Source: Pseudoalteromonas sp. R3 (lineage in GTDB: Bacteria; Pseudomonadota; Gammaproteobacteria; Enterobacterales; Alteromonadaceae). From it: DNA of 64,000 bases. The notes below the pieces were generated by a model, which did no database searches, had not been told where the DNA came from, and saw nothing but the letters and a program-made list of their open reading frames with translations. The stretch spans positions 3,472,001 through 3,536,000 of the forward strand of contig NZ_CP034835.1 in the NCBI RefSeq assembly GCF_004014715.1. Reading direction: 5' to 3'. Positions 29,401 to 37,989 of the stretch are shown here, in pieces (within the stretch, counting starts at the first letter, position 1; each line of letters starts with the position of its first letter). A program made the translations under genes and the position numbers.

Positions 29401-30219
29401 AAGCTGAGGTGAGCCCTGCAAAAAATTCAAATCGGCGGTGTTAAATTGAAAGAGAGTAAGCGACTTTAAACGGCGCAATTTTGCCAGAGCAGTGCTAATA
29501 AACACATCGTTTGCACCGCTCAGCCTCAACGTTTCCAGCTGTTGCATTTGGACAATAACATCAATATTTTCAACTAAACCAGAAACTTGCAATGACTTTA
29601 AAGAAGGCAGAGCAGTAATACCGTCAATGCTTTGCTTTATATCCCTAACATTTAAGTTAGACAAATTTGCTAAACCATTGAGCGGCTCTAAAGACTTTAC
29701 TTTTAAGCAACCAGAAAGGTTTAACGAGCATAAATTTACTGATTCAGATACAGGTGATATATCAGATACTCTTGTACGTTCCAGACTAATGTTTTTAAGA
29801 GCGGGTTTGCCTTTTAGTGCAGTAATATTACTCAGGCAGGTGCAATGATCAGCACCTAACACTTCCAGCTGATTTAGCCGCTCCAATCCTTTTAACGACG
29901 TTAGCTGATCACAAAGCTCTATATTTAACCATTTTATTTCAACCAACGGACTGAGCGGCTCTAAAGTTTCAAGCCTCCGACAGAAACGGAGCTTTAACTC
30001 AGTCAACCCGGTTAACGTCTCAATACCATCCAGACTACGCAACTCCCTGCAATTACTTAAATCCAATGCCGTCAGCTGGGGGGCCAGTTTGGCAATGTCC
30101 TCGGGTAAGCGGCGTAGCCGTAAACCACTTAAATCCAGGCTGCTGGCACCGTGTTCGAGTGCCTGTTGAATACGGTGTTGGGCTTCGCGCAAAGCGCCGG
30201 GGTGTTGAAACTGGGCCAT
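26395..30219 (-). CDS. LRR-Roc-COR-TIR (Roco family) protein
   Basis: The 1274-residue soluble protein has four parts. Residues ~20-520 are leucine-rich repeats of ~22-residue period (LTALDLSNC, LTELKLRFC, LEVLGADHC and so on). Residues ~580-735 form a Roc GTPase domain with P-loop GNGQIGKT (587-594) and DFGGQ (631-635). A COR-like dimerisation region follows (~740-1040). A C-terminal TIR domain (~1058-1200) starts YFSYARG and holds the putative catalytic Glu in CMNEL (about E1135), as in NAD-cleaving TIRs. By analogy with STAND/TIR immune proteins it may sense a ligand by LRRs and trigger NAD depletion; this is inference. It has its own promoter region after a strong terminator. The last ~30 residues overlap the GNAT gene. 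Confidence 0.93.
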   Translation of the reverse strand: MAQFQHPGALREAQHRIQQALEHGASSLDLSGLRLRRLPEDIAKLAPQLTALDLSNCRELRSLDGIETLTGLTELKLRFCRRLETLEPLSPLVEIKWLNIELCDQLTSLKGLERLNQLEVLGADHCTCLSNITALKGKPALKNISLERTRVSDISPVSESVNLCSLNLSGCLKVKSLEPLNGLANLSNLNVRDIKQSIDGITALPSLKSLQVSGLVENIDVIVQMQQLETLRLSGANDVFISTALAKLRRLKSLTLFQFNTADLNFLQGSPQLEELRLLGCTELSDLSGLRRVEQLKSLVLSFRENVVSLQSLASLQQLESLSVHAWEPMRDVSVVSKLSKLKTLSLNNFGMELTLNPADLPASLEALHGFSFETQKPSLDNIAHLTSLQEVSTHFRLTECQMDALKSLPQMMSIRSDCTWTKDTGVWKLTGLQCQENLSVSELDDLYVFDRLTVQALSFSENSKLQDLTTLGNYKNLNSLSISGCHGLKDYSPLMHVSTLETLQIGIPPYSNSTLQIHQIPKLDWGTAEYLLNELPKLDLAGQILIEHIPPELTCPIKQSAIEDWYWDIQRHGHATPTALKVMILGNGQIGKTQLARRLRGEAFDESVKSTHGIQLHRFDYNEIEIQCWDFGGQDVYLGTHSLFIDSRALYLLLWHPLTENNDLVPCEQIEIRNRPLSYWLAYLKSLAGSEAQVMVCQSQCDDPEQDLRAPVPHPVPFTKLREVPISAKVPGGLDEFTPFFERAVQLQLKRNGDIWLPKNWLAVEQEIALLQTQLLPYDAYQTLCVRYDVAAPETLVQYLHQTGRVFYRKGCFDDQLILDQAWALQGVYLLLEREHVMPALKGANGCFAKADLEPLLWQGKEFTASEKALFVEMMLQCGVCFKLTDDSYIAPDALPEKAERQGHFTSIWQQGECDYHIRLEYAFLHDATMRYLLSKIGQQAGPQACYWRYGCCYYDAKANARVWFECTPLSDEQKGERDDFSNYGQPGVIDIRVAGKQGLELAKHLLKSITREQHLEQSARVEWRVGEPTEEAREIQDEDTPLAPFAGINPAAKASTGLYFSYARGKAPDPHQQICDEIYTQLAKYELEVIRDREATGYGDSIAEFEREIGRADAVLLVISRKSLYESTHCMNELKLIYEHCQGQQSKFNDKVFPVILADVHIDSLQSRLEIVQHWKHEKEKINALIDAVGKEDAGPEAVAELKAMSAFIGCINSALSWVSDRVTERESELQADATVQFVVDKLNLRLRNKGQYDGKDPTGDTTGFTRHSSVV

Positions 30220-30363
30220 CCGGGGTAAGTCTCCTGCTACAGGGGCATGCTAATTCACTGATCTGTCAGCTACTTTAACGGTTTTTTAACCAAGCGCCAA
30301 GCTTAGACACGGCTATCGCTATGAGCATTTTTCTCCACCGCCAGGGGTAAACAACAGCAACAA

Positions 30364-30389
30364 AAAAAGGGCTCAGCTGAGCCCTTTTT
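30364..30389. terminator. Strong bidirectional terminator
   Basis: A near-perfect palindrome with A5 and T5 flanks around GGGCTCAGCTGAGCCC. It lies just downstream of the propeller gene on the minus strand and upstream of the Roco-TIR gene, isolating the latter as its own transcription unit. Confidence 0.85.
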
Positions 30390-30413
30390 CAGTTCACTAT
30401 CATCTGTGGCCGC

Positions 30414-33400
30414 TTAGATCTGCGGCAGTGACTGGCCTGGTACCCAGGGAGCACCTTTGGCCTGCAACTGTTGCTCAAATGCCGGAATGGTGTCGCTCAA
30501 CATGATCTGCAACTCGTTGCGGATCGCTCTGAGTTCTTCCGTTGCCAGGTCTAAGCTGGTGCGAATAGAAGGCGTTGGTCCGTAGGTGGACAGGCCGGTT
30601 CCCAGTAGCACATGGAACAGACGGTCACCGACAGTGGGCGTATCATTCCAGGCACCCACCTGGTTTTTCGCCGGATTACCATTCAGGCGGCTGTCCAGTG
30701 CCAACAGCTGGTTACGGATGTTTGCAAACTGACCGTCAAACTCACCAGGTGCCACTGAGGTGCGATCCAGCGACTGCTCCAGCATATCCAGACGTTTCAC
30801 CGCTTTACCCAGTGCCTGACCTGTGGCACTGGCCACACGCTGTACGTCTGCCACTTCTTTCCAGAAGGCAGCTACTTTTTCGCCATCAATTTCCTTCAGC
30901 GCGTTACGCTGATTCAGCTGTACCACCTCAAAAGTTTGCGGCGCCTGCAACTGAGTTACCTGACCGTCCACTTCTTTGCTCATGCTGACACTGTAGGTGC
31001 CCGGCGTGACCAGTGGGCCCTGAGGGTTAGGCGAGAAGTAATTGCCCTGCATGCCAATGGCCTGATGCGCCGGCCAGCGCAGATCCCAGCTGATACGGTG
31101 CAGACCTTTTTTGGCCTTGCCCTGCAACTTGCGGATCACATTGCCCTGCGCATCACGTATAGTAAACCACACAGCTGGCTGCTGCTGACGTTTTTCGGCT
31201 TCGAGCGATTCCCACGAAGGGACACCAAATGACTTTTTATCTTCTTTCAGCGCTTTTTCTTTTGCCTGACGCTGTGCCTTCAGACTCTTAATGTCGTCTT
31301 TGAGGTAGTAGGTGAAGGTGGCACCAAAGTCCGGGTTAGGTGCACGGTATTTGTTACCGCCCTGAGTGCCCACTTCGCCACCGCCCAGCGGGTTGCGCTG
31401 GATATACCACAGTGCATCTCGGGTTGGGAACAACAGAGACTCCTGCGCCAGCTTATCTTCCGACAGATTACGCAGTGCCCGATAGTCATCCAGTACAAAG
31501 AAACCGCGGCCAAAGCTGGCACCCACTAAGTCGTTTTCACGACGCTGAATGGCCAGGTCGCGGAACGAAATGGTCGGTACGTTGCCCGTCAGCTCTACCC
31601 AGCGCTTACCACCATCAATGGTGAAAAACAGGCCGAATTCAGTACCGGCAAACAACAGGTTCGGATCAACGTGATCCTGTACCACACGCCACACTAAGTG
31701 CTTATCAGGCAGATTGCTGGCAATCGACTTCCAGGATTTACCGCGGTTGGTGCTTTTCAGCAAGTAAGGCTTATAGTCGCCAAACTTGTGGTTATCCAGC
31801 GCAATATAGACCGTATCCGGGTCGAACAGATCGGCTTTAATGTCGTTGATAAATGCCGTATCTGGCACCTTAGGCAGGCGTTTTACATCCACCTTACGCC
31901 AGGATTTGCCGCCATTTTCGGTGATCTGAATATGACCATCATCGGTGCCGGCATACAACAGGCCTTCAACCAATGGCGACTCCGACAAAGAGGTAATGGT
32001 GCTGTACTGCGACATCGCAAACATGTCCCAGGCGCCGTCCCAGCCTTGCTTACCGCCCATAATAGGCTGATGAATACGCTCACGATTTTTGGTCAGATCG
32101 CCGGAGATTGGTGTCCAGCTGTCGCCGCGGTCTTCAGATTGCCACACCCGGTGTGAGGCAAAATACAAGCGCGATGGCTTGTGCGGGCTGACCAGAATAG
32201 GGGCATCCCAGTTAAAGCGCTCGGGCTTTTCACCTTTGCCAGGCTGCGGCTTGATATACACCATCTCTCCGGTAGTGCGGTCATAGCGGGTCAGGTTACC
32301 CTGCTGCCACTGAGCATACACAATATCCGGATTACCCGGTTCGGTTGCAGGCTGGTGGCCATCACCGAATAACACCACTTTCCAGTCAGTGTTCAAAATA
32401 CCATGGCTGTTAAGTGTACGAGACGGGCCACCCTGAGTATTGTTATCCTGTGTGCCGCCATAGATATTATAAAACGGCTTGTCGTCATCCAGTGCCAGTT
32501 TGTAGTACTGAGTCACAGGCAGGTTTTCGTGGTAACGCCAATGGATGCCGCTGTCAAAGCTTTCATATAAACCACCATCTGACCCCACCATCATGTAGTT
32601 TTTGTCACCTGCGATAAACTCCATTGCATGGTTATCGCCATGCTTGTCTTTTTCTTCCATTCTTTTGAAAGATTGACCACCATCTTTAGACTCGTGTAAA
32701 CGCACACCAGCAAGATAGATATGGTCGAAGTAATGGGGGCTGGCGTAGAGCTCCTGATAGTAGTGCGGTCCGGTACCGCCTGCTACGGCGTCGGCACCTT
32801 TAACCCAGGACGCACCACGATCAGCAGAGCGATATACCGCCCCGGTACGGCGGTCTAATTCAATGGCAGCATACACCACATCCGGGTTGATGGGTGAGAC
32901 TTCCAGGCCAATTTTACCCATTTCCCCTTTAGGCAATCCCTGAGATAGTTTTTGCCAGGTTTTACCACCGTCGGTTGATTTATGCAGGCCAGAACCCGGG
33001 CCACCGCCATAATACGCAGCCACAGTGCGGTGGCGCTGCCAGGTGGCGGCATACAGTACATTCGGATCGCGCGGATCGATAGCGACATCGGTTACACCGG
33101 TCCAGTCATTGTCACCCAGTACTTTGTCCCAGGTTTTACCGCCATCGGTGGTTTTATACAAACCACGCTGACCGCCTTTGCTCCATAGCGGCCCCTGAGC
33201 GGCAACCCAGACGGTATTTGAATCCGTTGGATGCACGATAATTTCTGAAATATGGCCAGAGTTTTCAGGCCCATATTGGTCCAGCTTGCACCGCCGTCAT
33301 GACTCACATAGATGCCGTCACCAAAGCTGACATGGCGACCACCAACGTTCTCTCCCGTGCCAACCCAAACGGTATTGCTGTTATTTGGATCCAGCACCAC

Positions 33401-33712
33401 GGCACCAATCGAATATACCGGCTGGTCGTCAAAAACAGGCTGCCAGGTCACACCGGCATTCTTGGTTTTCCATACTCCGCCGGAGCCCACGCCCACATAC
33501 CAGACACTGGTATCTTTGGGGTCGATGGCAATATCCGCAATACGACCCGACATAAAGCCCGGTCCGATATTTCTCAGTTCCAGCCCCTTGAATGTGGCAG
33601 CTGATAATACCCCTTCATCACTTTTGGCGGCCAGGCCAGGCAGGCTGCACAGTGTCGCGGCTGCCCCCAGCAAGGCAATGCGCATCGCGCGGCCAAGTTT
33701 TAGTTGTTGCAT
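30414..33712 (-). pseudogene. Secreted Asp-box (BNR/sortilin-like) beta-propeller protein, frameshifted
   Basis: A signal peptide (ending GLAA) is followed by many Asp-box/BNR repeats: DGGASW, TDGGKTW (several), NGGKSW, NRGKSW and DGGKRW. This fits the VPS10/sortilin-like propeller proteins of ~1,050-1,100 residues often labelled glycosyl hydrolase without catalytic proof. A late FN3-like part (LQGKAKKGLHRISWDLRWP) and helical C-terminus follow. The N-terminal frame (33712 to ~33262) loses register at an A4 run (T4 at 33262-33265, plus strand). One added base joins NMGLKNSGHISEII to VHPTDSNTVWV and yields ~1100 residues. It is probably intact in vivo. Confidence 0.85.
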
Positions 33713-34239
33713 ACATTTTCCCTATTATTATTGTGTCGATTACCCAAAGCGTTACAACATAACACTTTAAAAAACTTATTAACCGTATGTTACTTACAGA
33801 GGCAGTGCAATAAGTGTGCGTTGGCGCTCAAATAAAACGCGACAAAAAGCCGAAGCAAGTGACTATGACGCCACAAAAATACAAGACAAAAACATTTAGA
33901 GGCATGATTTATTTGAAAAAGCCTCTTTTTAAGCAGTTCTGATTCTGATGCCGTTCGCTGCCAGACTCAGAGTTTGTTTCGCAACATTCAACAAAACCTC
34001 AGCGGGCACTAATCCATCAGGTACACGCCTTTTCGTGAATAACTGTTAACCACTGCCCATTCCCGCAGTACAGATGAATTTCCCCATCAACACGTTGTGC
34101 TCACACCTAGTCTGCTGCACAACCAGAAGCCCTCACCTGGTATCTGCAACATGCCAGCACGGGTGATCCATCGAAGTGCCACATCAATCGACTACAGCAC
34201 TGTGAGGTATACAAAAGAGATTATTTAGGTCCGCACTTG
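33713..34239. other. Divergent intergenic region
   Basis: About 530 bases upstream of the Fur-like box, between the propeller gene and the TonB receptor gene. No convincing ORF or RNA structure was recognised; it must hold the propeller gene promoter. Confidence 0.45.
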
Positions 34240-34262
34240 CAAATGATAGTGGATATCATTTG
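34240..34262. promoter_or_regulatory. Fur-box-like operator upstream of TonB receptor
   Basis: CAAATGATA (34240-34248) and TATCATTTG (34254-34262) form a perfect 9-bp inverted repeat with a 5-base centre. This fits the Fur 19-bp consensus (GATAATGATAATCATTATC) in its ATGATA/TATCAT core. It lies 76 bases before the receptor start, so iron repression is likely. Confidence 0.75.
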
Positions 34263-34337
34263 TATTTTTAGAATAATCACGTATTATTCCCGAAAAAATT
34301 AATTTAACTCTCTCTAAACTCTCTGGAAGCTTAACGT

Positions 34338-36662
34338 ATGAAATTGAATATTCTGGCTAAATCTGTTGGTTTAGCACTTGTTTCTGTCGCTACTGCATCA
34401 ACCGCTATTGCAGATGAAACAAAAGAACTGGATGTAATTGTTGTACAAGGTCAAAAGATAGACCGGACTTTGCAAGACACACCAAGCAGTGTTGCAGTCG
34501 TTACCAGCAAGGACATGGAACAAAACAACCTACAGAATATCAATGACGCCTTTTCGATGATGCCAAACGTATCTGGAGACTTTAACGATGGCTTCAGAAT
34601 ACGTGGCGTCGACTCGTTCTCCGTATCAGGCGGCGGTAATAGCTTCTTAACCAGTATGTACCTTGATGGTGCGCCTCTGCCATTTCGCATGGTCAAAAGT
34701 GGCGGATTGTCTGTTTGGGATCTGGCACAGGTTGAAGTGTTCCGTGGTCCTCAGTCAACTCTGCAAGGGCGCAACGCGCTGGCGGGTGCCATTATGATCC
34801 GCTCGCAAGATCCAACCTATGAGCCATCTGCTAAATTTAAAGCCACCGTTGGCCAACACGGTCAGCAGGAATTTGCGTTCGCCGGTGGTATGGGCCTGAT
34901 AGAAGATATGCTGGCATTCAGAGTCAGCTACGAAGACAAAGAAACCGACGGTGACATTGACAACACAACGCGTGGAGATACGTCTAATTTCGAAGAGAGT
35001 CAGACCCTGCGCACCAAAGTATTGTTTGAACCAAACGACGACATCGATGTGCTATTGACTTACACCAACAATGAAAATCGCTTTGGTGTTTTCTGGAGCC
35101 TGTACGACTTTGGTGAGTCTCCGTTCGACCGTACCGTAGATTTCAACTCTCCAATTTGGGAAGAAACCAAAACGGATATCTATAACCTGGAAGTCACCTG
35201 GGATGTGAATGAGACAACGTCATTCCACTCTATTACCACGTACAACGAATCTGACTATGGCTATAACTGGGATGGTGATATGCAACCTACCCAGATTGTC
35301 AAAGACAATGCCAATCGCCGTACGGATGAAACCTTTAGCCAGGAACTCAGATTAACTTATGAATCTGACGATCTTCAGGCCGCATTTGGCTTGTATGCAT
35401 CACAGGTTGATGTTGATGACCGGGCAGAGGGACAACGTATCCTGACCCTGCAACAAGCGGTTGGTGTATCGGACTTTACAACAGCGGTTACCGGATTACT
35501 CATGCAACAAGGGCTTCCTGTCGAAGTTGCAGCGCAGACAGCAGCTATGGCTGCCCCTTTGTATCCTAATATCGACCCTGTTGTCCTTAATATGAACTAC
35601 GGTTTAGCACAAAAAATTAAGACGGCAGCGATATACGGCGATGTAACCTGGTCTGTCACAGAGCAAATCGATCTACTGGCTGGCCTGCGATACGACACAG
35701 AAGAGCAAACTAATAGCGCCGACAATGCTTACACTATAGATAATCACCTACCTGATCCAACTCAGGTTCCAGCGCAACTAAGCCCTCTTGTAACTGGGAT
35801 CAATGCTTATCTGAATGGCTTTGCGGCCTCAGCCTCTGGCGTAGAGCCTGAGTCGAGCGAAGACTTTAGTGCCTGGTTACCCAAATTGGGCGCGACGTAT
35901 CACTTCAACCAAGATATATCGACCAGCTTTATTTACCAAAAAGGTTATCGCTCAGGTGGGGTTGGCTTTAACATGGCCCGCTCTCGTATCTTTAGTTACG
36001 AGCCTGAGTACACCGACAACTATGAGTTATCGTTCCGCTCGGTATGGCTCGATGGCAAGCTGGTGGTCAATGCCAATGCATTTATGCTGGAATGGAAAGA
36101 TCAGCAGGTAAAACAGCGCCTTTCTGGTGCACTGTACGACACAGAAACCGTGAACGCTGGTGAATCTGAGGTAAAAGGCTGGGAAGCTGAAGTATTCTAT
36201 TACCCAAGCAAAAATTGGTCGGTAACCGCAGGGGCTGGCCTGGCAAAAACCAAGTTCACCGAGTTTGGCCCACAGACCGGTCGTCCGTTCGCCGATGCCC
36301 CAGACTGGACAGCCAATGTGGCTTCCAACTACACCTTTGACAATGGCCTGTACGTCAATGTTAACGCCAAATACACAGGATCAAGCTTAGCTTACATGAA
36401 CCCTAAAGTAGCATTGGAAGCGGACAAGTACGCCCTCAATAATGAGCCGGTGAATGATGATCGCTTAATCGTAAACTCGCAAGTGGGTTATAAGTGGGAT
36501 AACTACAGCGTACGTCTGGATGTCAGAAACTTATTCGACAAAGATTATATCCGCAGTTACTTCAAAGAAGCCGACAACGAGGGCAAGACGTTCACCAGTT
36601 ATGGGCAGCAATACATTGGTAAGTCTCGTCAGGTCTCTTTGACTTTTCAGATGGAATTTTAA
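34338..36662 (+). CDS. TonB-dependent outer-membrane receptor, probably iron/siderophore
   Basis: The 774-residue protein has a signal peptide (ending AIA, ~25), a TonB-box-like ELDVIVVQG, a plug domain (~40-165; TPSSVAVVTS, FRIRGVDSF, VEVFRGPQSTLQGRNALAGAI) and a 22-strand barrel ending in MEF with a terminal Phe, typical of outer-membrane proteins. A Fur-like box upstream suggests import of a ferric siderophore, but other ligands are possible. A strong terminator follows. It is a single-gene transcription unit. Confidence 0.93.
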   Translation: MKLNILAKSVGLALVSVATASTAIADETKELDVIVVQGQKIDRTLQDTPSSVAVVTSKDMEQNNLQNINDAFSMMPNVSGDFNDGFRIRGVDSFSVSGGGNSFLTSMYLDGAPLPFRMVKSGGLSVWDLAQVEVFRGPQSTLQGRNALAGAIMIRSQDPTYEPSAKFKATVGQHGQQEFAFAGGMGLIEDMLAFRVSYEDKETDGDIDNTTRGDTSNFEESQTLRTKVLFEPNDDIDVLLTYTNNENRFGVFWSLYDFGESPFDRTVDFNSPIWEETKTDIYNLEVTWDVNETTSFHSITTYNESDYGYNWDGDMQPTQIVKDNANRRTDETFSQELRLTYESDDLQAAFGLYASQVDVDDRAEGQRILTLQQAVGVSDFTTAVTGLLMQQGLPVEVAAQTAAMAAPLYPNIDPVVLNMNYGLAQKIKTAAIYGDVTWSVTEQIDLLAGLRYDTEEQTNSADNAYTIDNHLPDPTQVPAQLSPLVTGINAYLNGFAASASGVEPESSEDFSAWLPKLGATYHFNQDISTSFIYQKGYRSGGVGFNMARSRIFSYEPEYTDNYELSFRSVWLDGKLVVNANAFMLEWKDQQVKQRLSGALYDTETVNAGESEVKGWEAEVFYYPSKNWSVTAGAGLAKTKFTEFGPQTGRPFADAPDWTANVASNYTFDNGLYVNVNAKYTGSSLAYMNPKVALEADKYALNNEPVNDDRLIVNSQVGYKWDNYSVRLDVRNLFDKDYIRSYFKEADNEGKTFTSYGQQYIGKSRQVSLTFQMEF

Positions 36663-36697
36663 GCTCTGTTGAGCAAACTTACCCGCGAAAAAAGCCT

Positions 36698-36727
36698 AAT
36701 AGCCGCCGCAAGGCGGCTATTTGTTTT
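36698..36727 (+). terminator. Intrinsic terminator of the TonB receptor gene
   Basis: AATAGCCGCC (36698-36707) pairs perfectly with GGCGGCTATT (36712-36721) around loop GCAA, followed by a T-rich tail. It also overlaps the end of the convergent GFA-family gene. Confidence 0.88.
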
Positions 36728-37078
36728 ACAACTGATTTCTACCATCAAATTCAGTAATTACAAGCGCCCTTGGATCAAGTCCATCGACACAACCCAGATT
36801 GACCCGGTAACAGCCCGGCTCATAGCTGGTATCATGAAAAGGGTAGATACCACACACCTTACAAAAATAGTGATTAACATCACAATCGCCCAGTGATAGA
36901 TACTTAAACTATCTTTACCCGATAACAGCGTGAAGGCATGTCCCGCGAAGCTTTGCTTCGACATTATGGCGTTTTTTCTTATGCAAACAGAGCAATTGCA
37001 TTGCAGCGCTTCTGTGAGCTTCTCACTTTCAAATTCAAACTGTACCGCTCTACAGTGACAACTTCCCATATACTTCAT
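36726..37078 (-). pseudogene. GFA/CENP-V family zinc protein, frameshifted
   Basis: ATG at 37078 has AGGAAAAGC upstream and starts MKYMGSCHCRAVQF, the usual GFA-family start with zinc ligands C7, C9 and the CNCSVC cluster (28-33). The frame leaves register after LSIYHW. The next frame has VNHYFCKVCGIYPFHDT and RALVITEFDG, the family's C-terminal half, ending at 36726. Adding one G to the GGG run (CCC at about 36889-36891 on the plus strand) gives ~117 residues. GFA proteins bind glutathione or small thiol adducts; exact substrate unknown. Confidence 0.85.
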
Positions 37079-37236
37079 TGCTTTTCCTACTTTGTTAACA
37101 AACACACTGCACATATACAACTGTATATAAAAACAGTTAAAAATTGAAACGAATTATTTGCTCACTACCGATAACGTTTCAAAGTGGAATGGTAATATGC
37201 TGAAATATAAGAAATTACCTATCAATAAAAACAATA

Positions 37237-37854
37237 ATGAAAATCATCGTTGCGGATGACCACCATATCGTCAGGCAGGGACTGCTAGCACTGATCCAAG
37301 CAGCCAAGGTCGGCACTGTTATTGCTGATGTTGGCTCCGGAAAACAGGCCTGGCAGTGCATTCTTAAACATGAACCGGATATCGCGATTCTAGATATCAC
37401 AATGGGTGAAGTCAGCGGCCTCAGTGTGTGTCAGCGCATCAAAGCGCGAGACCTTAAAACCCGAGTAATATTGCTCACCATGCATAGCGACATAAAAGTG
37501 GTCGACAATGCGCTTGAAGCTGGCGCACATGGGTATCTACCCAAAAGCGACACATTTCATTCACTGATCAAAGCCATTCATACTGTACACACTGGCAGGC
37601 AATATATCAGTGCCAGTCATCAATCTGAATTGCAGAGCTATCGCAACAACAAAGCTGATTTTGATTTAACCATTCGGGAAAAAGAAATTATTCACCATAT
37701 CTCCTTAGGCCAAACCAACAAAGAAATTGGAGAGGCCCTGTTTATCTCCGCCAAAACAGTAGATGCGCACCGTACCCGGGTTATGAAAAAACTGGGATTT
37801 AAAAAAACAGCTCAGCTGGTGCGTTTTGCGATTGAGGAAGGGATATCGCTGTAA
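37237..37854 (+). CDS. NarL/LuxR-type response regulator (orphan)
   Basis: The 205-residue protein has an N-terminal receiver domain with acidic pocket D7/D8, phospho-acceptor D53 (AILDITMG) and K103, and a C-terminal LuxR-type helix-turn-helix (~144-200; LTIREKEIIHHISLGQTNKEIG, split at KEIIHHISLG, then ISAKTVDAHRTRVMKKLG). No histidine kinase gene adjoins. It lies directly upstream of the two dockerin genes, whose leaders share a palindrome of the size bound by NarL-type dimers, so it is the likely regulator of the cohesin/dockerin cluster. It is divergent from the GFA gene. Confidence 0.93.
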   Translation: MKIIVADDHHIVRQGLLALIQAAKVGTVIADVGSGKQAWQCILKHEPDIAILDITMGEVSGLSVCQRIKARDLKTRVILLTMHSDIKVVDNALEAGAHGYLPKSDTFHSLIKAIHTVHTGRQYISASHQSELQSYRNNKADFDLTIREKEIIHHISLGQTNKEIGEALFISAKTVDAHRTRVMKKLGFKKTAQLVRFAIEEGISL

Positions 37855-37887
37855 TTTAACAGCCACAGCACGAGCATTTGAGCCGAT

Positions 37888-37909
37888 ATAGGGGAAATAC
37901 CCTATTTAT
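37888..37909. promoter_or_regulatory. Palindromic leader box, copy 1
   Basis: ATAGGGGAAATACCCTAT plus TTAT; arms ATAGGG and CCCTAT are perfect inverted repeats around a 6-base centre. The same 22 bases recur before the second dockerin gene. It lies 102 bases before the start at 37990 and right after the response regulator gene. Likely operator for that regulator. Confidence 0.75.
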
Positions 37910-37989
37910 ATTCACAGGTGGTGTTTGTAACTTGTATGGGCATTTAATAATGCGAACCCAACAATACCCATATATTCAAGGACTAGACA

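Noticed and set aside
36945..36960. GCGAAGCTTTGCTTCG palindrome also found at 44454-44469
   Set aside because: The first copy lies inside the coding sequence of the GFA gene and is short; a dispersed element is not supported by two copies.
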